Shown here: positions 1 through 6,324 of the stretch, in pieces
Position numbering within the stretch: position 1 is the stretch's first letter
Layout of the letters: every line of letters begins with the position of its first letter
Assembly (NCBI GenBank): GCA_031270925.1
Contig: JAISWY010000350.1
Location: 1-23,012 of the forward strand
Source of the DNA: Candidatus Symbiothrix sp.
Lineage (GTDB): Bacteria > Bacteroidota > Bacteroidia > Bacteroidales > Azobacteroidaceae
Direction of reading: 5' to 3'
DNA length: 23,012 nt
Program-made: the position numbers and the translations under genes
Notes under the pieces: model-generated
Told to the model about the DNA's origin: nothing
Database searches by the model: none
The model's input: the letters and a program-made list of their open reading frames with translations, nothing else

Positions 1-234
1 TTTCGTGCTGTTTGCATATTTTCTAAGCAATTCCCAATCAGCTTTTGAACGTGGGTATTTTCCTGCAATATTCTCAATACGATTCAGAATTTGTAGTTCA
101 TTTTTCTTTTCCTGTGGCAAAGCTGCGCATTCCTTACAGATATGCGCAGCATGTCCTTTGCCGCTGAATTTCTCATTGGCTTTCCGCTCTCCGCAAATTT
201 TACAGTAATGTCCCGGCAGCTTCTTTTTGCTCAT
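1..234 (-). CDS. Small zinc-ribbon-like protein of a mobile element (3' end cut by window edge)
   Basis: Reading the minus strand from the ATG at 234 gives an open frame of 78 codons that runs off the left edge. The protein starts MSKKKLPGHYCKICGERKAN and carries two Cys-x2-Cys pairs (C11/C14 and C33/C36), so it probably binds one zinc ion. The remainder is charged and helical. It resembles small conserved proteins I recall from Bacteroidales conjugative elements, but I know of no assigned function. It is transcribed away from the DUF3945 gene to its right, with about 200 bases between them that could hold both promoters. The C-terminus is not visible. That it is a real gene is well supported by the metal-ligand pattern; its role is unknown. 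Confidence 0.65.
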   Translation of the reverse strand, partial: MSKKKLPGHYCKICGERKANEKFSGKGHAAHICKECAALPQEKKNELQILNRIENIAGKYPRSKADWELLRKYANSTK

Positions 235-434
235 TGTTCGTATTGCATAAAAAACATCACAAAGATACGGTTCTTTTTCCGGTCAATTACCAAAAACAGG
301 AGTTGAAAATATCCCGATACCCAAAACTACCCCAGACAACCTCGGACACAAGCGTCCACCACCTTAAAACCTTGTTCTCAATCCATTAGATAGGCTTACT
401 TTCGATAATAATGCAGAATAAAAACATATTTATT

Positions 435-1658
435 ATGGACGAAAGTAAAGTCAAAAATGAAGAGCCTAAAGTCTTACTGACGCAGGGCGAAGATGGCAAA
501 TTGAAAGTCATCGCAGGGGAACAGGACGGCAAGCTGAAAACCGTCACTCCCACCAAAGAGAATGCCGACCAGTTTATGAAGATCGACACCAACGGCAATG
601 CGTTGAAGAACTTCTTCAAGAAGTTTGCGGCACAGTTCAAACACCCCTCACATACGGGTGTTTATGCTGTCGGTCTGTCAGCCGCAGATAAAATCGCGGC
701 TTTCCTCGACAAAATTATCCGCATCGACCACACCGACAAAGTGCTTGACCCGTACCGTGTCAAATTTGACGGTGATATGAAGGTACAGATACAGGTAGAA
801 CTTACAGGCAGGTTTCAGCCCATAGACCTGAATAAGCTCGACTGGAAAGAGGTCGAAAAATTAGGTCTTTCCGGCGAGAAATTGCAGGATGCCCTCGAAG
901 CGATGGTTTACGGGCATAAGTCGCCCGGATTGGTCGAAATAAAACCTGTGATTGACGGGCAGGAGCTTCCCATGCAAGCCCGCTTATCGTTGGAGAAACA
1001 GGAGGACGGCATAAAAATCGTTACCCATCCCAAACAGGAGCAGCCCGATTTTGAAAAACCCTTCATGGGCATGGTCTTTACCAAACAGGATAAAGAGCAG
1101 TTCCAAAAGACAGGACACGGCGGGCGTGTGTTCGACCTTGAATCCGTAGCCGGAGGCGAGATATGGGTCTATTCCAAACAGGGCGGCGTACAGCTAAACC
1201 GGGAGGACTTCGACAAGCTGTGCAACAAAGAGCCTGTCTTTATTAAGGACATGGAATCTCAAAAACCCAAGCAACAGGCAGATACTTCGGGAGCGCAGAA
1301 AGTAGAAGCCACCGACCAGAAAGGGCAGAAGTACAATGCGTGGGTATGGATTGATGAAAGTAAAGGCAAAGTTCGCCATAGCAGTAAGCATCCCGATCAG
1401 GTACGGGCTATCGAAGCAAAGCAGTCGGCGCAATCCGGGCAGAATGTGAAGCCTGCCACAGAGAGCAAAACACAGGTAGCGGTCAATAACGAGGGTAAGA
1501 CCAACGAGGCGACCAAGCATTCGACCGAGCATTCGACCGAGCCGCTAAAGAAAGGCCAGTCGCAACCTACCGAAAAGCAGGCGGAGAAAAAAGAGCAGAA
1601 GGAACAGCAAAAACAATCTCCTGCCGCCCCGAAGAAAGGAAAAGGGCGCAAAATGTAA
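435..1658 (+). CDS. DUF3945/DUF4099-type conjugative element protein
   Basis: This is a 407-residue protein of the kind found beside topoisomerase genes in Bacteroidales integrative and conjugative elements. I chose the ATG at 435 (MDESKVK) over the in-frame ATG at 411, because a TACTTTCG box at 397-404 resembles a -7 element and would leave the earlier ATG almost leaderless. The N-terminal third matches my memory of DUF4099-like sequence (PPTK/NADQFM region). A repeated-looking GHGGRVFDLE ... GGEIWVYSKQGG segment in the middle fits DUF3945. The last 120 residues are low-complexity and rich in K, Q, E and S, including a short tandem repeat (HSTEHSTE). It has no signal peptide or membrane segment. 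Function is unknown; these proteins are thought to help element mobilisation or DNA handling. The truncated topB follows 35 bases downstream, as expected for the element. Confidence 0.75.
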   Translation: MDESKVKNEEPKVLLTQGEDGKLKVIAGEQDGKLKTVTPTKENADQFMKIDTNGNALKNFFKKFAAQFKHPSHTGVYAVGLSAADKIAAFLDKIIRIDHTDKVLDPYRVKFDGDMKVQIQVELTGRFQPIDLNKLDWKEVEKLGLSGEKLQDALEAMVYGHKSPGLVEIKPVIDGQELPMQARLSLEKQEDGIKIVTHPKQEQPDFEKPFMGMVFTKQDKEQFQKTGHGGRVFDLESVAGGEIWVYSKQGGVQLNREDFDKLCNKEPVFIKDMESQKPKQQADTSGAQKVEATDQKGQKYNAWVWIDESKGKVRHSSKHPDQVRAIEAKQSAQSGQNVKPATESKTQVAVNNEGKTNEATKHSTEHSTEPLKKGQSQPTEKQAEKKEQKEQQKQSPAAPKKGKGRKM

Positions 1659-1693
1659 TCCGATTTATCAACCACTAAAAAATCAATGTTAAA

Positions 1694-2047
1694 ATGAAAA
1701 TTATAATTGCAGAAAAGCCGTCTGTGGCTAAGAGTATAGCGACCATAGTCGGCGCAAACAACAAAAAAGATGGCTATATAGAAGGCGGCGGATATGCCGT
1801 TACGTGGGCTTTTGGACATTTGGTAGGGCTTGCCATGCCCGAACATTACGGTATCGCAGGATTCCGGCGTGAAAACCTGCCGATACTTCCCAAAGAATTT
1901 AAGCTGTTGCCCCGTCAGGTAAAGGAGGGCAAGGAGTATAAGAATGACCCCGGCGTGATGAAGCAGCTAAAGGTTATCAAAGAGCTGTTCAGTCGCGGGG
2001 ATAGTATCATCGTGGCAACCGATGCCGGACGCGATTATCAGAAGTAA
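1694..2047 (+). pseudogene. topB: DNA topoisomerase III, truncated N-terminal fragment
   Basis: The 117-residue reading frame begins with the Toprim signature of type IA topoisomerases (IIIAEKPSVAKSIA, catalytic Glu7). It continues colinearly to ATDAGR at residues 108-113, where the family goes on with EGE and several hundred more residues. Here the sequence switches to DYQK and a stop, so the break lies near base 2035, inside the metal-binding acidic motif. The active-site tyrosine domain is absent, so it cannot be an active enzyme. In Bacteroidales conjugative elements topB usually follows a DUF3945 gene, as here. I infer that this was the internal edge of an integrated element whose remainder was deleted or replaced. 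No continuation of topB is seen in the following 1.5 kb. Confidence 0.88.
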
Positions 2048-2112
2048 AACATTATCCAAAGGTGCTTTCTATATATGACTATAAACCACTGGTATTCAAT
2101 AGCACTTTCTAT

Positions 2113-2171
2113 GTATAACCCCCAAAACAATTCATACATAAATTTAAGACGAATTGTGTTAGGGTTTATAC
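2113..2171. repeat. Two-part inverted repeat
   Basis: GTATAACCC at 2113-2121 pairs with GGGTTTATAC at 2162-2171 (one extra base), and ACAATTC at 2127-2133 pairs perfectly with GAATTGT at 2151-2157. The arms are nested, giving one hairpin with an internal loop. It lies about 80 bases past the topB break. It could be an element end, a recombinase site or a transcribed hairpin. There is no T-tract immediately after it. Confidence 0.5.
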
Positions 2172-2193
2172 AGGATATTTAAAAATTAATGTT

Positions 2194-2264
2194 TAACTTT
2201 GTAGCGTGCAAGCATAACGTGAGCACACTCTTAACCTCACTTCGGTGGGGTTTCGTATTTTATG
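2194..2264 (+). ncRNA. Possible short RNA: -7 box followed by a terminator hairpin
   Basis: TAACTTTG at 2194-2201 matches the Bacteroidetes -7 consensus, although no TTTG lies at the -33 position. About 30 bases later comes a strong hairpin, AACCTCAC-TTCG-GTGGGGTT at 2233-2252, followed by a T-rich stretch. A transcript of roughly 55 bases would result. No coding region follows on this strand. The same hairpin also encodes the last residues of the minus-strand frame ending at 2237. It may simply be a terminator serving either strand. Confidence 0.3.
2233..2264 (+). terminator. Hairpin terminator with UUCG tetraloop
   Basis: An eight-pair stem (AACCTCAC with GTGGGGTT, one G-T pair) closes a TTCG tetraloop and is followed by TTCGTATTTTA on the plus strand. 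It sits between the truncated topB and the toxin-like fragment and could stop transcription in either direction. The stem is exact; the T-tract is interrupted. Confidence 0.5.
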
Positions 2265-2464
2265 AGTTTATCGGAGCCTGTAATAAAGAATCTTATATCA
2301 TATCCATATTTCACTTTTAATTTTTTGAGTTCGCTTTGTATTTTTCCGGTAAATTCGGGAAATTCAAAAATTATAACAGATGCACCTTTCTTTCTAACGG
2401 CATTTTTTGCCTCATTAACGATATTATTAGAGGAACTTAATTTTTTGAGTTCCCTTAGTAACAT
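2237..2464 (-). pseudogene. C-terminal fragment resembling a CdiA_C-type toxin nuclease domain
   Basis: From the ATG at 2464 the frame reads about 75 residues (MLLRELKKLSSSNNIVNEAK...). The pattern of an N-x-I-x-x-x-AK-x-AxxKGA helix, then a hydrophobic strand (SVIIFEF), an amphipathic helix (IQSELKKL) and a last strand ending FITGSDK resembles the C-terminal half of CdiA_C-like tRNase domains attached to contact-dependent toxins and phage head proteins. I recall this resemblance and have not computed it. The acidic and Lys catalytic residues expected upstream are not in this frame. The overlapping frame to the right (2427-2804) may be its former N-terminal part, joined by a frameshift near 2430-2470. 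It is most likely an inactive remnant. The stop codon lies within the hairpin at 2233-2252. Confidence 0.35.
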
Positions 2465-2804
2465 ATAAAAAATAAGTTGGTAAATCGCGTTGTTGCACCG
2501 TCTGTCCAAGCATCGACATTGCAAAAGCAAAATCAATTTCCTGATACGAACTGTCGGCGTTTTCTGCTAACAGCATTGCATTATTGTCCTGATTGACCAA
2601 CCATTTTGTAATGTGCGCCGTTTTCTTGTCGGTATCGCTAAAAATCTGCCAGTCATTGACATTCAAATAAAGAGGGCTTTCCTCTTTGCCTCCATAAGTC
2701 CATTGAACTTTGTTTGTTCCCGTAGCCGAAGTTAATGATTCCAAAATCTTCGGCGCGGTAAATTTCAATTCAATTTTTGATAACGAACTTGATACATTTT
2801 CCAT
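2427..2804 (-). CDS. Hypothetical protein, possible 5' part of a frameshifted gene
   Basis: This open frame of 125 codons begins MENVSSSLSKIELK, with an in-frame TGA three codons upstream of the ATG. I do not recognise it. The composition looks like real protein, soluble and mixed alpha/beta (for example WTYGGKEESPLYLNVNDW and ITKWLVNQDNNAML), without a signal peptide or Cys/His clusters. It ends in the first part of the region where the toxin-like fragment begins in another frame. The two could be one gene broken by a single indel, or two overlapping genes. Upstream lies a structured segment with a minus-strand terminator, so this gene would sit downstream of a possible attenuator. Confidence 0.4.
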   Translation of the reverse strand: MENVSSSLSKIELKFTAPKILESLTSATGTNKVQWTYGGKEESPLYLNVNDWQIFSDTDKKTAHITKWLVNQDNNAMLLAENADSSYQEIDFAFAMSMLGQTVQQRDLPTYFLYVTKGTQKIKFL

Positions 2805-2913
2805 GAAATCTCATTTTTTCCTGCCCCCAATCCCCGAACAGAGCGTTAAATTTTTATTATTTTCCTCAACACAGGGATTATGGGGTGGTGAGGCTTAATG
2901 TTCACATTTGCAT

Positions 2914-3190
2914 ATAAAAAAAGCACAGGTACTGTTCTATGTTTTATCTGCTTTTAGAGGCATCGCCAAACACCTTATCTCACAAATAAACAACAGTACC
3001 TGCGCTCCTATCTGTATATAATACAATCATACACAAACCAAAACGCAAGCGTTTGTTGTCTATTACCTTGTGAGATTTGAAAATTGGCGATTTTCCTAAA
3101 AGCAAAGTAATATCATCAAAACGCTTACGCTAAATTACTATGTTACACAACCATCGCTATGGTTGCTTTCATTTCGGATGTAAAGATAGA
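2914..3190 (-). promoter_or_regulatory. Structured leader or ncRNA with upstream peptide, terminator and crossing helix
   Basis: Read on the minus strand, a -7-like TATCTTTA (3181-3188) precedes an ATG at 3172 encoding the nine-residue peptide MKATIAMVV with stop at 3143. The hairpin CAACCAT-N4-ATGGTTG (3148-3165) lies inside this tiny frame. Further on, a 36-base arm at 3068-3103 pairs with 2950-2985 in three exact blocks (TTGTGAGAT, TTGGCGAT, CTAAAAGC) separated by unpaired blocks of equal length. A second helix, 2992-3005 with 2923-2936 (13 of 14 positions, the other G-T), is followed by seven T on the minus strand, which is a terminator form. The first helix reaches into the loop of the second, so both together make a pseudoknot, or else they compete. 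The pairings are visible in the sequence; the attenuator reading is inference. Confidence 0.45.
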
Positions 3191-3461
3191 CATTTATTTT
3201 ATCAAACAATAGATAATAAATAAAAATTTGTACAACAATTCGGTGGTTTTTGGAAAGAATGTGGAATTATTTCCTCCGCCTCTTGTTTCAGCCTCATTGC
3301 TATAAAAAAGCGAAGAGAAGAAGATAATATCGCTAAAAAAGGTTTACCTTTGCTGCCTTGTCAGGGGGGGTCCTTTCGAGCTACGCCCTTCAGTCAACCT
3401 AAATCAGGAACTTACAAATAATCCTATTTGAACTTACCCGCTAAAAAAACAAGGATCGAAT
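3191..3461. other. Intergenic stretch with no recognisable gene
   Basis: I see no coding frame with protein-like composition on either strand and no tRNA. TACCTTTG at 3345-3352 matches the -7 consensus on the plus strand but has no TTTG at -33. A run of seven G at 3364-3370 followed by GC-rich sequence is unlike its AT-rich surroundings and could be a scar or gene end. This stretch separates accessory DNA on the left from the conserved rplY-pth pair. Confidence 0.4.
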
Positions 3462-3493
3462 TTTGGCGGTTTCCCAAAAAAAAATTACCTTTG
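3462..3493 (+). promoter_or_regulatory. rplY-pth promoter
   Basis: TTTG at 3462-3465 and TACCTTTG at 3486-3493 are separated by 20 bases, a full match to the Bacteroidetes sigma-ABfr promoter pattern. Transcription would start near 3500, giving a leader of about 70 bases before the rplY ATG. Confidence 0.75.
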
Positions 3494-3569
3494 CCGCGCT
3501 TTTATCGAATCATCGTGTGATGGGAGATTAGGAAGCATCTTAATTTTGAGTAACACAAACAATTCAAAA

Positions 3570-4139
3570 ATGAAAACATTTCAATTGGAAGGCTCTAAAA
3601 GAGAGCTAATCGGCAAAAAAGCCGCAAAAGTGTATCGTAGCGAATCATTGGTTCCCGCCGTATTGTACGGAGGAGAAGAAATCATTCACTTCACGGTAAC
3701 AAAAGACGGAATACGTAAATTGATTTACACTCCGGAAGTTCAACTCGTTAGTTTAACTATTGGCGGCAAAAAATACACCGCCATTCTAAAAGACTCGCAA
3801 TATCATCCGGTATCGGACGAACTGTTGCATGCCGATTTTCAACAAATTTTTGAAGACAGACCGGTTACAATCGGCATTCCGGTTGTATTGGAAGGTTTGG
3901 CCGAAGGGGTAAAAGCCGGCGGTAAATTATCGTTGGAAATTCGTAAATTGAAAGTAAAAGGTTTTTACAAGGATTTTCCCGAAACCTTGGTCATCAATGT
4001 CGAAAACTTGGGATTGGGCAAAACCATTCAAGTAGGCAATTTGAACTTCGACAAATTAACTTTGTTAAATGCAAAAGACAGCGTGGTAGCCGCCGTAAAA
4101 CTGACTCGTGCAGCTCGTGGCGCCGCCGCAAAAGGATAA
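3570..4139 (+). CDS. rplY: 50S ribosomal protein L25 (TL5/CTC long form)
   Basis: This 189-residue protein binds 5S rRNA in the large ribosomal subunit. The start MKTFQLEG at 3570 is the family's usual start; an upstream TTG at 3546 would add eight polar residues and is unlikely. The N-terminal domain shows the L25 fold pattern KRELIGKKAAKVYRSE and VPAVLYGG. The second half (GIPVVLEGLAEGVKAGGKLS onward) is the C-terminal beta domain of the long CTC/TL5 form. It ends in an Ala/Arg/Gly-rich tail typical of Bacteroidetes L25. A strong promoter lies upstream and pth starts four bases after the stop, so the two are co-transcribed. Nothing is odd about it. Confidence 0.95.
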   Translation: MKTFQLEGSKRELIGKKAAKVYRSESLVPAVLYGGEEIIHFTVTKDGIRKLIYTPEVQLVSLTIGGKKYTAILKDSQYHPVSDELLHADFQQIFEDRPVTIGIPVVLEGLAEGVKAGGKLSLEIRKLKVKGFYKDFPETLVINVENLGLGKTIQVGNLNFDKLTLLNAKDSVVAAVKLTRAARGAAAKG

Positions 4140-4143
4140 TTAA

Positions 4144-4710
4144 ATGAAGTATTTAATTGTCGGTCTGGGTAATATCGGACAGGAATACGAAAATACCCGC
4201 CACAACATCGGATTTTTGATATTGGACGCACTCGCAAAGGCGTCCAATATTGTTTTCGACGTAAACAAACGTTACGGCGCGGTGGCCGAAATGCGTTTAA
4301 AAAACAAGCAACTTGTTTTGCTGAAACCTTATACCTACATGAATCTCAGCGGAAACGCCGTGCGTTATTGGATGCAAAAAGAAAAAATCCCCATCGAAAA
4401 TCTCTTGATTTTGGTCGATGATTTGGCTTTGCCCTTTGGAACTTTACGATTAAAACCCAAAGGGAGCGATGCCGGCCACAACGGACTGAAACATGTCCAA
4501 ACCATTTTAGGCACGCAGCAATACACCCGTTTGCGTTTCGGAATCAGCAATAATTTTCTTCCCGGAAGCCAAATCAATTATGTTTTGAGCGGCTTTACCG
4601 AAGAGGAAGAAAAAGCCTTGCCGCCGCGGATTGATATTGCCATCGACATCGTCAAAAGCTTTTGTTTGGCGGGAGTGGATACCACTATGAATCTGTTTAA
4701 CAACAAATAA
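4144..4710 (+). CDS. pth: Peptidyl-tRNA hydrolase
   Basis: The enzyme hydrolyses peptidyl-tRNA released from stalled ribosomes, recycling tRNA in the cytoplasm. The 188 residues are full length for the bacterial Pth family. Key residues fall at the positions known from the E. coli enzyme: Asn10 in VGLGNIG, His20 in TRHNIGF (catalytic base), Asn67 in YMNLSG, Asp93 in [10 protein letters not shown] and Asn113 in GHNGLKH. It begins four bases after rplY in the conserved Bacteroidetes order and shares the rplY promoter. It converges with the cysteine desulfurase gene, leaving 36 bases between the two stop codons and no clear terminator there. Confidence 0.97.
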   Translation: MKYLIVGLGNIGQEYENTRHNIGFLILDALAKASNIVFDVNKRYGAVAEMRLKNKQLVLLKPYTYMNLSGNAVRYWMQKEKIPIENLLILVDDLALPFGTLRLKPKGSDAGHNGLKHVQTILGTQQYTRLRFGISNNFLPGSQINYVLSGFTEEEEKALPPRIDIAIDIVKSFCLAGVDTTMNLFNNK

Positions 4711-4746
4711 AACAATTTTAGAGTTAAGATGAAAAAAATGGCAACA

Positions 4747-6318
4747 TTACCTCCTCCCTACAATATTTTTCACAGCCTCTACTAAGTGATCAATTTCCTC
4801 AGTCGTATTATAAAACGCAAACGACGGCCGCACGGTAGCTTCCAATCCGAAACGGCGCAAAGACGGTTGTGCACAATGATGTCCGGCACGCAAGGCAATA
4901 CCTTCTCCATCCAACAATTTGCCGACTTCGGGAGCCGGAATGCCATCTACAACAAACGACACCACGCTAATTCGTTCTCGCGGATTGCCGATTAATCGTA
5001 TTCCGCCGATTTTACCCAGTGCTTCGCGGGCGTATTCGGTCAAAAAATGCTCGTATTTTTCAATATTGTGAATCCCTACACGGCTCACATAATCTAAAGC
5101 GGCGCCCAAACCGACGGCATCGGCCACGTTGGGCGTTCCGGCTTCAAACTTAGCGGGTGGCGCATTGAAAACGGTTTCTTCAAATGTTACATCTTTTATC
5201 ATGTTGCCGCCGCCTTGCCACGGCGGAAGCAAATCGAACAATTCTTTTTTACCGTACACGACGCCGATTCCGTTCGGAGCATAAATTTTATGTCCCGAAA
5301 AAACGAAGAAATCCACATCTAAATCCTGCACATCCACCGACGAATGGGCGATAGATTGAGCGCCGTCGATCAGCACACGGGCGCCGTATTGATGCGCCCG
5401 GTCAATCATGATTTTAGCGGGCGAAATTGTTCCGAAAGTGTTATTGACCTGCGCAAACGAAACAATTTTAGTACGCGGACTTAACAATCGCTCATATTCT
5501 TCCAAAATCACATCGCCCTTGTCATTGACCGGAATCACGAGCAATTTCGCTTGACGTTCTTTGGCCAATTGTTGCCAAGGCACGATATTCGCATGATGAT
5601 CCAATGTTGAAAGAATAATCTCATCGCCGGGCTGGATATATTTTCGTCCAAAAGTTTGAGCAACGAGATTGATGCCTTCCGTCGTTCCGCGCACAAAAAC
5701 GATTTCTTCTTCCGACGAAGCGTTGATGAAGCGCTTTACCTTTTCGCGTGCGCCTTCGTAACCGTCGGTTGCTCGCGCCGCCAAAGTATGCGAAGCGCGA
5801 TGAATATTGGAATTATCGTTTTCGTAATAATGCGAAATGGCGTCGATAACCGATTGCGGCTTTTGCGTGGTGGCGGCATTGTCGAACCAAATCAGGTCTT
5901 TTCCATGCACTTTTTGATGCAGAATTGGAAAATCTTTGCGAATCGCTTCCACATCGAAAGTTTCCCGGCCATTGTAGGTAATCGACTGATCGCGCAAAGA
6001 AGCGTAAGGCACGTAATTCGTGTTGGAAAATTCCTCCACAGCGGCGGTGTGCAAACGCGCATCTTCGGTTTTTCCTTCAATGTCGGCAATTTCGTCGGGA
6101 AAAAACAGGCCCTTCAATTCGCTGACTTCGGGAAAAGCGGTTCGTAAATTTTCGCAAAACGACGAACCGCCGAGCAACGAATCGAAACTTTGATACACCG
6201 AAGTCAAGTCAATGTCATCGGGAAGCGCCTGCGATGCCAATTGTTTTTCTTCCCCGTCGGAAAACCGTCCGGCAATTTCACGCAAAGCAGCAATATCTAT
6301 TTCTGAATTGTATTGCAT
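4747..6318 (-). CDS. sufS: SufS-like cysteine desulfurase, predicted encapsulin cargo
   Basis: This PLP enzyme removes sulfur from L-cysteine, giving alanine and an enzyme-bound persulfide. The catalytic part (residue 119 on) aligns in register with E. coli SufS at an offset of 118: His241, Asp318, Gln321, Lys344 (SGHK, PLP Schiff base), Cys482 (AGHHCAQP, persulfide) and Arg497 match SufS His123, Asp200, Gln203, Lys226, Cys364 and Arg379. The first 118 residues are additional, acidic and poor in predicted structure, with short hydrophobic patches (VYQSFDSLLG, LKGLFFPDE). Desulfurases packaged in family 2 encapsulins carry such N-terminal extensions as loading domains. The shell gene ends six bases upstream, so they form one unit. 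No SufE or other Suf genes are in the window, which argues for a role other than general Fe-S assembly. Confidence 0.93.
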   Translation of the reverse strand: MQYNSEIDIAALREIAGRFSDGEEKQLASQALPDDIDLTSVYQSFDSLLGGSSFCENLRTAFPEVSELKGLFFPDEIADIEGKTEDARLHTAAVEEFSNTNYVPYASLRDQSITYNGRETFDVEAIRKDFPILHQKVHGKDLIWFDNAATTQKPQSVIDAISHYYENDNSNIHRASHTLAARATDGYEGAREKVKRFINASSEEEIVFVRGTTEGINLVAQTFGRKYIQPGDEIILSTLDHHANIVPWQQLAKERQAKLLVIPVNDKGDVILEEYERLLSPRTKIVSFAQVNNTFGTISPAKIMIDRAHQYGARVLIDGAQSIAHSSVDVQDLDVDFFVFSGHKIYAPNGIGVVYGKKELFDLLPPWQGGGNMIKDVTFEETVFNAPPAKFEAGTPNVADAVGLGAALDYVSRVGIHNIEKYEHFLTEYAREALGKIGGIRLIGNPRERISVVSFVVDGIPAPEVGKLLDGEGIALRAGHHCAQPSLRRFGLEATVRPSFAFYNTTEEIDHLVEAVKNIVGRR

Positions 6319-6324
6319 AAATCG

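Noticed and set aside
5..208. Open frame of 67 codons on the plus strand at the left edge
   Set aside because: The opposite strand encodes a protein with two Cys-x2-Cys pairs and a good start, which explains this frame as its shadow.
2914..3190. The structured segment as a tRNA, tmRNA, 6S RNA or CRISPR array
   Set aside because: It has no tRNA arms, no tag-peptide reading frame and no repeated spacers. A 6S-like rod was considered because of the long self-pairing, but the crossing terminator helix does not fit.
3345..3352. TACCTTTG as a second rplY promoter
   Set aside because: It lacks a -33 TTTG at the right distance. The box at 3486 with TTTG 20 bases upstream explains rplY expression.
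5656..6147. Open frame of 163 codons on the plus strand
   Set aside because: It lies antisense to the desulfurase gene, whose catalytic residues match SufS in register. Its composition (Arg-, Phe- and Cys-rich) is that of a shadow frame.
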